A DNA stretch of 64,000 bases, taken from assembly GCF_014696315.1 (NCBI RefSeq), contig NZ_JACJPX010000022.1, forward strand, positions 43,224-107,223. Direction: 5' to 3'. The stretch comes from Calothrix membranacea FACHB-236. Lineage in GTDB: Bacteria; Cyanobacteriota; Cyanobacteriia; Cyanobacteriales; Nostocaceae. Of this stretch, positions 28,684 to 38,618 are shown in pieces. The notes beneath the pieces are model-generated. The model saw only the letters and a program-made list of their open reading frames with translations, made no database searches and was not told the DNA's origin. The position numbers and the translations under genes were made by a program. Each line of letters opens with the position of its first letter. Within the stretch, counting starts at the first letter, position 1.

Positions 28684-28840
28684 TTATTACTAAGAGGTTG
28701 TTTGAAAAGTGATTGGCTGTTATAACAAGCACTTATTGCTCCACCCAACCCTCCTTAAAAAGGTAAAAATCTCTGAAAGTCCCCCTTTTTAAGGGGGATT
28801 TAGGGGGATCTAAACGGTTCTAATTTGCCCTCCTAAATCT
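28684..28840. repeat. hypE-hypA gap with CCCCCTT/AAGGGGG hairpin
   Basis: CCCCCTT (28781-28787), TTT, AAGGGGG (28791-28797) followed by ATTTAGGGGGATCT is a widely seen cyanobacterial palindromic element. An upstream partner CCCTCCTTAAAAAGG lies at about 28750-28764. It could attenuate read-through into hypA, but hypA follows on the same strand. Confidence 0.65.
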
Positions 28841-29182
28841 ATGCATGAACTCGGAATTACACAAAATATTGTTGCCATAGTCACAGAACACGCCCAAGGT
28901 AAAAAAGTTCAAAGAGTTGCATTAGAAATTGGCAAGCTATCAGCCATTATGCCTGATGCCATTCGTTTTTGTTTTGATATTTGCGCTCAAGGTACAGTTC
29001 TAGAAGGAGCAAAATTAGAAATTATAGAAATTCCTGGTTTAGCAGAATGTCGCCAATGTGGCAATAAAATTGCTTTAGACAAACCCTTTGGTATTTGTGA
29101 ATGTGGTAGCGTGCAATTAAATTTAATAACTGGTGAAGAATTAAAAATTAAAGAAATAGAAATAGAGGAAATATGTGTGTAA
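28841..29182 (+). CDS. hypA: HypA nickel-insertion protein
   Basis: The 113-residue HypA delivers nickel to the hydrogenase large subunit with HypB. The N-terminal nickel site is MHELGITQNIV (His2), and the RVALEIGKLSAIMPDAIRFCFD segment is typical. The structural zinc site normally has two CxxC motifs. Here the first is CRQC and the second reads GICECGS, that is CxC. The stop overlaps the hypB start by 10 bases, so translation is coupled. Confidence 0.96.
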   Translation: MHELGITQNIVAIVTEHAQGKKVQRVALEIGKLSAIMPDAIRFCFDICAQGTVLEGAKLEIIEIPGLAECRQCGNKIALDKPFGICECGSVQLNLITGEELKIKEIEIEEICV

Positions 29183-30033
29183 CTTGCGGTTGTTCTGACG
29201 ATGCAGAAAGCAAAGTAACTAATTTAGCTACAGGTGAAGTGAATCATCAACACCACCATCATCATGATGATAGTACTCACACTCATACCTTACCTGATGG
29301 TACTGTCATTACCCATTCCCACAGTCACGACCATCATCAAGAAGCATCGCAGATTCATGCCAAAATGCATGGCACAACAATTAGTTTAGAACAAGATATT
29401 TTAGCAAAAAATAACCTGTTAGCTGCTCAAAATCGTGGCTGGTTTAAAGGTCGAAATATCCTGGCATTAAATTTAATGAGTTCTCCTGGTGCTGGTAAAA
29501 CAACTCTATTAACTCGCACTATTAAGGATTTAACATCTAAATTAACTATCAGCGTTATTGAAGGCGATCAAGAAACAACTAATGATGCCAAAAAAATTCA
29601 AGAAACTGGCTGTAAAGTTGTCCAAATCAATACAGGTACAGGCTGTCATTTAGATGCTTCCATGATAGAAAGGGGTTTACAACAACTCAACCCACCTTTA
29701 AACTCAGTGGTGATGATTGAGAATGTGGGTAACTTAGTTTGTCCAGCATTATTTGATTTAGGCGAACAAGCAAAAGTTGTCATTCTCTCTGTAACTGAAG
29801 GCGAAGATAAACCAATTAAATATCCGCATATGTTCCGCGCTAGTGAGGTGATGATTCTCACTAAAATCGATTTATTGCCTTATGTACAATTTGATGTGCA
29901 AAAATGTCTAGAATATGCACGTCAAGTCAATCCAGAAATACAGATTTTTCAAGTTTCTTCCACTACAGGTGCTGGCTTAGAAACTTGGTATGATTGGTTA
30001 TCAAAAAAAGTTAGCTTGCCTGTGATGGGATAA
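29173..30033 (+). CDS. hypB: HypB nickel-binding GTPase
   Basis: The N-terminus MCVTCGC carries the CxxCGC high-affinity nickel motif. A histidine-rich stretch follows (about 13 His in residues 22-54, including HQHHHHHDD and THSHSHDHHQ) that can store nickel. The GTPase core has P-loop SSPGAGKTTLL, switch-region EGDQETTNDAKKI, VIENVGNLVCPALFDLGE and the base motif LTKIDLLPY. It is 286 residues, normal for the His-rich type. It is coupled to hypA. A dispersed GATGCGTTA/TAACGCATC hairpin (30047-30073) lies after the stop. Confidence 0.97.
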   Translation: MCVTCGCSDDAESKVTNLATGEVNHQHHHHHDDSTHTHTLPDGTVITHSHSHDHHQEASQIHAKMHGTTISLEQDILAKNNLLAAQNRGWFKGRNILALNLMSSPGAGKTTLLTRTIKDLTSKLTISVIEGDQETTNDAKKIQETGCKVVQINTGTGCHLDASMIERGLQQLNPPLNSVVMIENVGNLVCPALFDLGEQAKVVILSVTEGEDKPIKYPHMFRASEVMILTKIDLLPYVQFDVQKCLEYARQVNPEIQIFQVSSTTGAGLETWYDWLSKKVSLPVMG

Positions 30034-30046
30034 TTGCTGTAAATGT

Positions 30047-30073
30047 GATGCGTTACGCTGACGCTAACGCATC
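30047..30073. repeat. GATGCGTTA/TAACGCATC hairpin after hypB
   Basis: Nine-base perfect arms at 30047-30055 and 30065-30073 lie just after the hypB stop and may end the hyp transcript. The element is related to the hairpin at 428-455. Confidence 0.6.
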
Positions 30074-30161
30074 CTACAATAAATTTTATATTTTCATGTT
30101 TGAGTTAATGTAATTCAAAAATTAATATAAAAATCAGTTTTTTAAATTATTTAATAGCCTG

Positions 30162-31463
30162 TTAAATAGGCAGGATAATAATAAATTTAGTTCCCTCCCC
30201 AGGCATGGAGAAGCATCTAATTTGCCCGTCATGTTTATCTACAATAATTTGGTAGCTAATAGCTAAACCTAATCCAGTACCTTTACCCACAGGTTTGGTG
30301 GTAAATGATGGCTCAAAAACTCTAGCTTGCACTTCTGGAGGCATACCGGGGCCATTATCTTGAATGCAAATTGTGACGCTTTGCTGCTGAGGATCAAACG
30401 AAGTTGTGATAGTCAGATTATTCTGTTCATTTAGCGGTGCTTGATGAGAGTGGTTGTGATAGTATTCATCAAAGGCATCAATGGCATTAGCAATGATATT
30501 CATAAATACCTGATTCAGTTGTCCCGGATAGCAACTGATTGGGGGTAACTCACCGTATTCAGTGATAGTATGAATTCGAGGGCGATCGCCACTATCTTTG
30601 AGGCGATGTTTCAGCAACATTAAGGTGCTATCAATTCCTTCATGAATTTGATACTCTACTTTAGATGACATATCAGCACGCGCAAAGGTTCTCAGAGACA
30701 AGCTGATATCTTTCAGGCGAGAAATTCCCTGATCCATCGATGCTAGTAATTTGGGTAAATCCTCAGTAATATACTCAAAGTCGATTTCCTCAACTAAATC
30801 TTCAAGTTCTGGATCGGGATCTGGTAGCTTTTCTTGATAAAGATATATAAGCCGCAGCAAATCGTTGACATATCCCTTAATATGAGATGTATTGCCATCC
30901 AGAAAACCAACTGGGTTATTAATCTCATGACCAATACCTGCAACGAGTTGTCCTAGGGTAGACATTTTCTCGCTTTGGATAAGTTGCAGTTGAGTTTGCT
31001 GTAACTGTTGTATAGATTGGGTTAATTCAGCAGTGCGTTCTTGCACCCGTTGTTCTAATGTCCGAGTCAGATAGGAGATTTTCAGGTGTAGCTTTAATCG
31101 GGCAATAACTTCTTCTTGTTGAAAAGGTTTGGTAATATAATCAACTGCGCCAATTTCTAAGCCTTTAACCTTATCTGTTGTATCTGATAAGGCTGTCATG
31201 AAAATAATTGGAGTATGTTGAGTGATGGGATTGGCTTTTAATCTGCGGCAAGTTTCAAATCCATCTATACCTGGCATCATCACATCTAAGAGAATTAGAT
31301 CGGGATGGGCATATTCTGTTTGTTCAATCGCAGATTCGCCATCCGTAGCCATGAGTGCTTTCCAACCATGTCCCTGAATCGCTTCTGATAGCACCTTGAG
31401 ATTGTTGGGATTATCATCCACTAATAAGATATGCATTGGCTTTAAGAGAGGATCAGTCATCAT
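30162..31463 (-). CDS. Receiver-histidine kinase (REC-HisKA-HATPase)
   Basis: The 433-residue soluble protein has an N-terminal receiver ([49 protein letters not shown]), a coiled-coil [19 protein letters not shown], and a kinase core with the acceptor His in [18 protein letters not shown]. The ATPase boxes are [40 protein letters not shown]. Its ATG overlaps the stop of the CHASE2 kinase (ATGA), so the two are translated together and the receiver is a likely phosphotransfer partner of that kinase. Its receiver closely resembles that of the plus-strand kinase at 41812. Confidence 0.93.
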   Translation of the reverse strand: MMTDPLLKPMHILLVDDNPNNLKVLSEAIQGHGWKALMATDGESAIEQTEYAHPDLILLDVMMPGIDGFETCRRLKANPITQHTPIIFMTALSDTTDKVKGLEIGAVDYITKPFQQEEVIARLKLHLKISYLTRTLEQRVQERTAELTQSIQQLQQTQLQLIQSEKMSTLGQLVAGIGHEINNPVGFLDGNTSHIKGYVNDLLRLIYLYQEKLPDPDPELEDLVEEIDFEYITEDLPKLLASMDQGISRLKDISLSLRTFARADMSSKVEYQIHEGIDSTLMLLKHRLKDSGDRPRIHTITEYGELPPISCYPGQLNQVFMNIIANAIDAFDEYYHNHSHQAPLNEQNNLTITTSFDPQQQSVTICIQDNGPGMPPEVQARVFEPSFTTKPVGKGTGLGLAISYQIIVDKHDGQIRCFSMPGEGTKFIIILPI

Positions 31464-34318
31464 TGACGTGACTCCGTAGTGATAAATGATTTAAGTAATT
31501 TACGTATTTTACTGGTTTGGAAATTAGCAGTAAGTTGTTTCAACTCGCTAGCAAAATTACCATATTGGCTGTTCTGCTGCACTAACTCTTCTATAATTCC
31601 CTCAATTGCCGGAATATCTCCCATCATTGCCAAATGATACATCTGTTGTAAAATATCTTGCGATGGCAGGATCAATTCGCTCTCTGATGGCTGCTCAATT
31701 GGGGCAGATGACTGTTGCGGTGCAGGTTGGGCATAAATCCATTCCACTTTTAACACCGATCGCAACGCATTCAGTAATTCTTCGATTTGCAGTGGTTTAG
31801 GTACGAATGCTGTGGCCCCAGCCTCTAAACTACGCTGGCGATTTTCTTCAAATACGTTGGCACTCGAAACAATAATTGGAATCGAACGAGTTTGTGAGTG
31901 CGCTTGTAGATGTACCATGAACTCAAAACCATCCATATTGGGCATAGCTAAATCAAGCAGAATCACATCCGGGATGCATTCTTTTGCCAATGCTAACCCT
32001 TGTTTGCCTTCATTGGCTTCTAATATTCGACAACCAATTTGTTGCAATAAATTAATTAATAAAGAACGGTGATTTTCATCATCATCAACAATGAGAATCT
32101 GAGGCGCATTACCCTGAACACCGCTAACTTTCTGCTGGGTGGCAGACTCATCTGTATGCCAGTCATGGGAAAGTGGGACTGATACTGCCAAATCTAGCCA
32201 AAATACGCTACCTTCACCCAAGCGGCTTTGCACCTGAATTTCACTACCCATCAATGTTGCTATTCTTTGACTAATCGCCAATCCTAAGCCAGTCCCATCA
32301 GATCGCTGTCCGCCTTTACCAACTTGCTCAAAAGGCAAAAAGATTTTCTCTATTTGGTCTTGCGGCATCCCAATACCTGTATCTTCGATTTGGAAGCGAA
32401 TTTTGGGGTTTGATGACTGGGAATTGGAGACTTGGGTATTGCTTATTTCCCCTTGTCCCCTTGTCTCCTTGTCCTCTTGCTCCCCTGCTCCCTGCTCCCT
32501 ACTCCCTTGCGCTTTCTCAGCTTCCAGTAATTCTACTTTGAACGTCACACCACCAGTATCTGTAAATTTGATGGCATTACCCAGTAAATTGATCAATAAT
32601 TGGCGCAACCGTTTTTCATCGGCTTGAATTACAGGTGGTAGGCGATCGCTAATTAAAATATTGAATGCTATCTTTTTTTGCTGGGCTCGAATACCACAAA
32701 TTTCGGTAACACTATGTAAGAAGCTAGACAAATGCACATTAGTCGTTACCAATTCCAATTTTCGCGCTTCAATCTTGGAGAGGTCGAGAATATCATTGAT
32801 CAGCATCAGCAAATGTGAGCCGCATTGGTGGATAATACGGACTCCTTCCAGGTTTTTTGTTGTTAAGTTGGGCGAGCCTTCTAGTACCTGGGCAAAACCC
32901 AGAATACCATTTAGAGGTGTGCGTAACTCGTGACTCATATTTGCCAAAAACTCACTCTTGGCTTGGTTAGCAGCATCAGCTGCTTGCTTGGCTTCTAGTA
33001 ATTCCTGAGTACGTTCTTCAACTTTTGTTTCTAGAGTTTTGGAATAGTCCAAAAGTTGATCGTTAGCAATTTCTAGTTGGCGATTTGTTTGTTCTAATTT
33101 TTTTTGTTTATAGGCATTGGTTGTAGCAATTACGCTACTAATAAAGGCGGCTAAAGCGGGTGTCACCGGAATCACGATGCCGTACAGAAATGCACTGTAA
33201 GTACCACCCAAACACAGCCCACTGGTGCCTAAAGTTGCCCACAGCATTTTACCACCAGGAACCCGCCACCCAGTACTCGTACTGGCTAACAACCAACTAC
33301 CACTTGAACCAAGCAAAGCCCAAAAAACAATCCAGATTGATGTAGAAATCCCAGAAATACCGTGGAGAGTGGTTCGACCAGTTTTTGCTCCTCGTACTAG
33401 TTGGTGAGCAATATTGGCATGGATCACTACACCTGGAGTCGGTTTTTGAGCAGATAACCCAGAGGAAAAAGGTGTACTAAAAAAATCATTAGTACTAGAT
33501 GCAACTGAGCCAATAAACACCATGCGATCGCGCATGAAGTTTGCCGGAATTCGCCCAGCTAACACATCCCGCATCTTGACTGTATGAAATGCATCTTCGG
33601 AACCATACCAGTTGAGTAGAATTTGATAGCCTCCTAAATCATCATCAGCATAACCTGCTTCCTGATTTTTTAGAGGTACGTAGATTTCTTTACCCAATTG
33701 AAACTTTTGTTGTTTGGGGTCAATACTCTCCAAACTAATGCCATCAGCTTCTAAGTACTTAAGTGCTACTAAAGTTGCCATTCCGGCTTTGAGGGTGCCT
33801 TTTTCTTTGGCATCCTCAGCTGTTAAGAGGGCACGGCGCACAAAGCGATCGCCATCCAACACCAAATCAGCTAATCCCACCTGCTCGCGTTTTTTCAATT
33901 CTGCTGGAGGATTAACACGCTCACCAGTAATTTTCTCTACTCCAATTAAGTTGGGAGTGCTACTAAAAACTTTTACTAGTTGTTCATTTCCAGTACCTTC
34001 AGGTAAATCTCTATAGAGATCCAAGCCAATGGCTCTGGGTTTGTGTGCGCGAATTTTATCTAGTAATTCAGCTAATGCCCAATCTGGAATTGGCCATTTC
34101 CGCACCGATTGAATATCCTGCTCATCGATTGTTACAATCACAATTTCGTCAGCTATCTTGTCTTGCGACAACTGACGAAACCACTCATCACGAATTTTCC
34201 ATTCTGGCAAATTAAAAAGTCCCAAAGACTGCCCAACTATAACCGTTAGAGCAACGCTGGGGGTAATAATTAAAATGCTACGAGTTTGTTGAATAAAAGC
34301 CTTGAATTTGCGCCACAT
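31460..34318 (-). CDS. CHASE2 hybrid histidine kinase
   Basis: The 952-residue membrane kinase has an N-terminal TM (about 13-30), a large extracytoplasmic CHASE2 domain (about 35-310; [50 protein letters not shown]) and three TM helices (about 320-400). A coiled coil follows, then HisKA ([15 protein letters not shown]), ATPase ([38 protein letters not shown]), a receiver ([23 protein letters not shown]) and a C-terminal tail. Residues about 601-638, between N box and G1 box, are translated STRR DNA ([15 protein letters not shown]). It is coupled to the receiver-kinase and lies next to the DUF928/CHAT genes. Confidence 0.93.
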   Translation of the reverse strand: MWRKFKAFIQQTRSILIITPSVALTVIVGQSLGLFNLPEWKIRDEWFRQLSQDKIADEIVIVTIDEQDIQSVRKWPIPDWALAELLDKIRAHKPRAIGLDLYRDLPEGTGNEQLVKVFSSTPNLIGVEKITGERVNPPAELKKREQVGLADLVLDGDRFVRRALLTAEDAKEKGTLKAGMATLVALKYLEADGISLESIDPKQQKFQLGKEIYVPLKNQEAGYADDDLGGYQILLNWYGSEDAFHTVKMRDVLAGRIPANFMRDRMVFIGSVASSTNDFFSTPFSSGLSAQKPTPGVVIHANIAHQLVRGAKTGRTTLHGISGISTSIWIVFWALLGSSGSWLLASTSTGWRVPGGKMLWATLGTSGLCLGGTYSAFLYGIVIPVTPALAAFISSVIATTNAYKQKKLEQTNRQLEIANDQLLDYSKTLETKVEERTQELLEAKQAADAANQAKSEFLANMSHELRTPLNGILGFAQVLEGSPNLTTKNLEGVRIIHQCGSHLLMLINDILDLSKIEARKLELVTTNVHLSSFLHSVTEICGIRAQQKKIAFNILISDRLPPVIQADEKRLRQLLINLLGNAIKFTDTGGVTFKVELLEAEKAQGSREQGAGEQEDKETRGQGEISNTQVSNSQSSNPKIRFQIEDTGIGMPQDQIEKIFLPFEQVGKGGQRSDGTGLGLAISQRIATLMGSEIQVQSRLGEGSVFWLDLAVSVPLSHDWHTDESATQQKVSGVQGNAPQILIVDDDENHRSLLINLLQQIGCRILEANEGKQGLALAKECIPDVILLDLAMPNMDGFEFMVHLQAHSQTRSIPIIVSSANVFEENRQRSLEAGATAFVPKPLQIEELLNALRSVLKVEWIYAQPAPQQSSAPIEQPSESELILPSQDILQQMYHLAMMGDIPAIEGIIEELVQQNSQYGNFASELKQLTANFQTSKIRKLLKSFITTESRQ
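32404..32515. repeat. STRR-derived insert inside the CHASE2 kinase gene
   Basis: On the coding strand, GGGAGCA-type and GGGGACAA-type units run through the reading frame over about 32436-32513. The same units are intergenic at 1149-1180 and 6605-6667. Confidence 0.85.
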
Positions 34319-34538
34319 ATTTGGGCCACACAGTTAATTTATTGCAGTCAATATAATTAATAATTACTAATTCGTAAGACTCCCCTCCGGTAAGAAGCAA
34401 ATACGTAATTTGTAATTCAAAAACTCTTTAATACCATTTCACTAAAAGCCTTATTCCACATACCCATTACCCATTGCTAATTTTAGGGTAAATAATTTCG
34501 TAGCCAGCACCTAAGCACTGGCTACGAACTACTTAAAA

Positions 34539-35582
34539 TTAATTGAACGGAGCCTTTGCCAACTCTTTCAAGCTGACTGAGGAGAGGAGTTCTTCCCATT
34601 GCTTGCCGAGGTTCACATTAGTTGGTTGATTGGTGTGTAACATAGCAAGTGTAGCCACACAGTCATACCAAACCCCGTTTTTACCCAAAGCTTTTGCCCG
34701 ATTCAAAGCATCTTGATCCTGCATTGCTGTTGCTAATTCCCCATTGGGCTGGATGCGTTGAATCCAACCATCGACGTAAGGTGTACTGGGGCTAAGTTCT
34801 CCATCCACTTTCAGCGCCAAAAACCAATGGTAATTTTTGTTCACGGCTAAAGCAGGTGCATCTGCTGGCAATTGCACAGCAATTACTCCAGATTTATCGG
34901 CAACAGGAATAGTCATTTGGTACTGTGTATTACCTGCTTCATCCTTGAGGCTGAATACGGCTTCTGCAGCATTGGAAGCTGGAATATAGACCAGAATTGT
35001 CGGACGTTCCGACAATGTTGTGCCATAGAAGCTTTCGGGTAAGAGCGCAATCAGTGCGGCTGGCCCTGTTGCTGCTACTGTTGAAGGATTTAAGTAGTAT
35101 GTACCAACGCGAGAAGCCCCTCCTGCTGCTTGTTGTGGTGCACCTTTCCCAGAAACTGGTGTAAACAGGTCACCGCGAGAAGCCCCACCGGTTGCTTGTC
35201 TAGGAGTACCTTTTCCGGCTGTAGGAGTAAATAAGCTACCGCGAGAAGCCCCTCCTGTAGCTTGTCTAGGAGTACCTTTTCCAGATGTAGGAGTGAATAA
35301 ACTACCGCGAGAAGCCCCTCCTGTGGCTTGTCTAGGCGCACCTTTTCCCGCTGTAGGAGTAAATAAACTACCGCGAGAAGCTCCTCCTGTGGCTTGGCTA
35401 GGCGCACCCTTTCCCGAAGCAGGTGGAGTAAATAAACTACCGCGAGAAGCCCCTCCTGTGGCTTGGCTAGGCGCACCATTATTCGGAGGTGGGGTAAATG
35501 TCAACGCATAAGCACTTGACCAGGTGGTACTAGCCATCAGAGCGACGACGCTCAATGTACTAGCTAAATATTGACGTTTCAT
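34539..35582 (-). CDS. Secreted DUF928 protein with 22-residue tandem repeats
   Basis: A signal peptide (MKRQYLASTLSVVALMAST, likely site after AYA) is followed by six tandem units of the type APRQATGGASRGSLFTPT with a 22-codon (66-base) period over residues about 30-160. The DUF928 domain follows (residues about 165-345; PESFYGTTLSERPTILVYIP, FSLKDEAGNTQYQ, YHWFLALKVDG, VDGWIQRI, WYDCVATLAML). DUF928 genes commonly accompany CHAT-TPR and TPS-exoprotein genes in cyanobacteria; the function is unknown. The repeat is rich in Gly/Ser/Thr/Pro with one Arg or Lys pair per unit and looks like a flexible envelope linker. The gene is 294 bases downstream of the CHAT gene. Confidence 0.88.
   Translation of the reverse strand: MKRQYLASTLSVVALMASTTWSSAYALTFTPPPNNGAPSQATGGASRGSLFTPPASGKGAPSQATGGASRGSLFTPTAGKGAPRQATGGASRGSLFTPTSGKGTPRQATGGASRGSLFTPTAGKGTPRQATGGASRGDLFTPVSGKGAPQQAAGGASRVGTYYLNPSTVAATGPAALIALLPESFYGTTLSERPTILVYIPASNAAEAVFSLKDEAGNTQYQMTIPVADKSGVIAVQLPADAPALAVNKNYHWFLALKVDGELSPSTPYVDGWIQRIQPNGELATAMQDQDALNRAKALGKNGVWYDCVATLAMLHTNQPTNVNLGKQWEELLSSVSLKELAKAPFN
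35090..35500 (-). repeat. 66-bp coding tandem repeat in the DUF928 gene
   Basis: Units with GCGAGAAGCCCCTCCTGT recur at 66-base spacing (for example about 35241 and 35307), six in all. High identity between neighbours suggests recent expansion or gene conversion, and copy number may vary between strains. Confidence 0.85.
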
Positions 35583-35876
35583 TATCTTTACCTCGTTTAC
35601 AAGGTGTGATATTTGATACTTTATTCCGACTTGATAAGTAAACTTGTGTCATTAATTAAATCACAACTCTTTTAAGCGGAATACACATTTTTAGTATAGG
35701 CTGAATTTAGCTATTATCTAATATTTTCTAGCTAATTTTTGATAAATATACTACTTATATCTGAATAGACTATACAGTAATATTACTGATACAAACACTT
35801 GATTGATGAATGTAAAGTACTGATGTAATTTGTGAGATAATTAACTATTAAATCAGTACTTTTACTTCAGTAATAC
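35583..35876. other. AT-rich gap between the DUF928 and CHAT genes
   Basis: The 294 bases upstream of the DUF928 gene are AT-rich. A promoter for the DUF928 gene probably lies here, but no box could be assigned with confidence. No repeat or gene is seen. Confidence 0.45.
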
Positions 35877-38429
35877 CTACTGCCAACTGCCAACTAAAAC
35901 AAAAGCAGACCAAAAGAACGGATCGACAAAATCAGTTTGGCGAATTAGGTTGATTTGGGCTTGTCTTAGTGCTTCAGCTTTAGTGATATTTGGTTGTCGC
36001 AGTTGATCGTAGAAGCGAGTCATGAGCATAGCTGCTGCCTTATCTTTTACAGGCCAGAGGGTGGCGATAGTGGAACGGGCACCAGACTTGACAGCTAGTC
36101 CTGCTAATCCCAGCACAGCGCGATCATCACCGGCTGCTGTATCACAGGCGCTCAATACAAGCAACTCAATCGCTTTCGATGGCTCATTACCCCGATTTTT
36201 GAGAAGTTCGGACAACTCCTTAACATTAACTTCTCCATCCCAAGTCAGTAGGAAAGTATCTTCGAGGCGGGAACTAAATTGTCCATGAGTTGCTAAATGG
36301 ACAACATCAGCACTACTAGATTTGACACGATCCGCAAGAGCTTGGCTGGTGAATTGCTTATTGAGCAACATCGAAGAAGGTACTGTCTTAGAGATTTGCC
36401 TCACTTCTGATTCCACAGCTGGCAAAGCACTAAAGCCACTACGAGATTCACTGATACCACCAACGATCGCATCAATATGATTTTCTTGGAGCGATCGCGC
36501 GGCGATTAATTGCATTCCTGGTGAAAGGGCTACAGCATACTTTTCGATGAGGTATTGCTTACCATCATATAAAGCTGCCATCGGAATATTACGTAAGTGA
36601 CCATCCAGCACAAATACCAGTGTCTTAGTATCTTTGAAAGCTTGGTCTGTTTCTGCTGGGCGAATTAACCAATCGTAAATTTGTTGAGAAACGCGATCGC
36701 GTTCTTTAGAATCGGAGACAGGGTTAAAGGCAACTAATAATTTGTCGAGGGTTTGCTCAATTTCTGCTTGAGATTTGCGCGTCACATAATAACGCAGTGG
36801 TTGCCCAGTTTGAGAGAGAATAACTGCTAGGCGATCGGGCAAAATGATGGGATAAACGACCGTTGCCGTAGGATCAACCTGGTCAATCTGCTTGGCTCTA
36901 TCTAAACAGGCTTCACGGAAAAAGTTATCAAGTTCGGCAACTTGCAGTGATTCGATTAACTCACGGGCTTGCATGAGATCTGTTTGAGTTGGTTGCTCAT
37001 CTAGCAGTAAACCAACTAATTCCCGGTAAACAGGCTCTACACTCTCACGGAAAGAGAACTGGACATCAGGATTAATGGCCACCAAATCTCCCCGCAGTGC
37101 CTTTAAAGCCTTAACCGCTTCGCTATAGGCTTTAATTGCTTTTGGGCGATCGCCTTGTTGTTTATACAACTTACCTACCTGCCAAGCCGATTGAGCAATA
37201 ATATCCTCAGCTTCCAGTTGGCGGGCAATGTTGAGGGATTTCTGAGCCAATTCTTTGGCCTGGGCTAACTGCTGTGTCCGACTATAGAGTTTTCCCCACT
37301 GATGCAGTGCATAAGCTTCTGCTTGTGTATCTTGCAGCTGCTGTGCAGACTTGACTGTCACTGCCATCAGTTGGGCCAAGTCTTTGAGAGGTACGATTTT
37401 ATCAGGATTTTCTAAGCGATTGAGGGTAGCAACAAAATTTATCGCTGCATAGAGAGAGGTATGGCTGGTAGGAAGTTCTGCCAGTTGTTGTTGCAGTTGC
37501 GGTGCTAAAGGAGCAGCTAGTTCTAGCTTGTCGTAGTCAATAAAAAGTTTAAACAGAGCTAGACGCGCCTGTAATTGATCACCTGGATTAGTAGTGATTT
37601 TTTGTGCTTTTTCAAAGTAATCTAATGCTGCATCCGGATCTTGTAAGTCTACGGCAGTTTTGCCTAAATTCAACAAAATAGAACTTAAATGAGGTGTGGC
37701 ACCAATTTTATTTGCTGCTGCTAAACTTTGCTCTAATACCTGTTGACTCTTGCCAGAATCGCCAATCATTTGCAGCGCTAAACCCAGCGATCGCAATCCA
37801 CTAACTTTGACTTCTGAATCTGGCATTGCTGACAGTTTTTGAGTGAGCGTTTCTAACTGCTGTTTAGAACGGCGATAAAATCCTAAACTTTGTAAAGCCT
37901 GTGCTTGGTTGATTTGACTACCCAAATTGCCTATCTGGTCGCCTGCTTGCTCATAAAATTTTTGAGCTTGTTGCCAACTTTCTAAGGCAACTTCGGCTTT
38001 ACCAGTATGTAGTTGCAAATTTCCTCTGGTATTCAGTATTTGCGCCCAGACAATTGCATCAGCAGGTGGTGAAAGTGTTTGTAAAAGTTTCACACTTTGC
38101 TCAATAGATTGACTAGCTACTGTCCATTGATTCAGCTCCTGTTGTGCCAGCGACAGGTAACTTAAACTCAAGGCTTCATTGAGGCGATCGCCTTGACTGT
38201 GATAGTGCTGTGCTGCTGTTTGCCAAACTTTAACGGCTTCTGTAAATTGCCCTGAGCGATAGAGGTTCCGTCCCTCTTCTAGCTGGTTGGTAGATGCTGA
38301 AGCATTGAGGATAGAATTTGCTGATACTTCCACAGATGCTCTAGCAGGTGTGATAGTCACTGCCAAACACAAGCTCAGAATACTCAGACTGATATATAGG
38401 TAACGACGTTGTTTGATGGAAAAAGTCAT
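35877..38429 (-). CDS. Secreted TPR-CHAT putative protease
   Basis: The 850-residue protein has a signal peptide (LSILSLCLAVTITPARA), about ten TPR-like repeats (residues about 50-460; LNEALSLSYLSLAQQEL, KAIKAYSEAVKALKALRG) and a C-terminal CHAT domain (about 560-850). CHAT is a caspase-like clan CD peptidase fold. The putative catalytic dyad is present: His about 715 in HLATHGQF and Cys about 762 in LVLSACDTAAG. The end, DPFFWSAFVLVGSWQ, is characteristic. It is 189 bases downstream of TpsA1 and upstream of DUF928 on the same strand. A role in processing the neighbouring exoproteins is inferred from context. Confidence 0.93.
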   Translation of the reverse strand: MTFSIKQRRYLYISLSILSLCLAVTITPARASVEVSANSILNASASTNQLEEGRNLYRSGQFTEAVKVWQTAAQHYHSQGDRLNEALSLSYLSLAQQELNQWTVASQSIEQSVKLLQTLSPPADAIVWAQILNTRGNLQLHTGKAEVALESWQQAQKFYEQAGDQIGNLGSQINQAQALQSLGFYRRSKQQLETLTQKLSAMPDSEVKVSGLRSLGLALQMIGDSGKSQQVLEQSLAAANKIGATPHLSSILLNLGKTAVDLQDPDAALDYFEKAQKITTNPGDQLQARLALFKLFIDYDKLELAAPLAPQLQQQLAELPTSHTSLYAAINFVATLNRLENPDKIVPLKDLAQLMAVTVKSAQQLQDTQAEAYALHQWGKLYSRTQQLAQAKELAQKSLNIARQLEAEDIIAQSAWQVGKLYKQQGDRPKAIKAYSEAVKALKALRGDLVAINPDVQFSFRESVEPVYRELVGLLLDEQPTQTDLMQARELIESLQVAELDNFFREACLDRAKQIDQVDPTATVVYPIILPDRLAVILSQTGQPLRYYVTRKSQAEIEQTLDKLLVAFNPVSDSKERDRVSQQIYDWLIRPAETDQAFKDTKTLVFVLDGHLRNIPMAALYDGKQYLIEKYAVALSPGMQLIAARSLQENHIDAIVGGISESRSGFSALPAVESEVRQISKTVPSSMLLNKQFTSQALADRVKSSSADVVHLATHGQFSSRLEDTFLLTWDGEVNVKELSELLKNRGNEPSKAIELLVLSACDTAAGDDRAVLGLAGLAVKSGARSTIATLWPVKDKAAAMLMTRFYDQLRQPNITKAEALRQAQINLIRQTDFVDPFFWSAFVLVGSWQ

Positions 38430-38618
38430 AACTCATTACTCATAGGTTAAAAATTAGTCACAGCACTTTCTTAAATATTGCCCAACTGATGATGCAATCT
38501 ATCAATTTCAGCTTTTAGTGCTGGTTTTTAATTGAATAAGGGAAAAGGTCAGAGCAAGTCATTAGTCATTATTCATTGGTAAGGGCTTCAAGCCTATTTA
38601 CTTTTCACTCCAAAAAAA

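Noticed and set aside
35090..35479. 129-codon frame with regular repeats on the DUF928 strand
   Set aside because: It is the alternate frame of the 66-bp tandem repeat; the DUF928 frame has the signal peptide and the domain.
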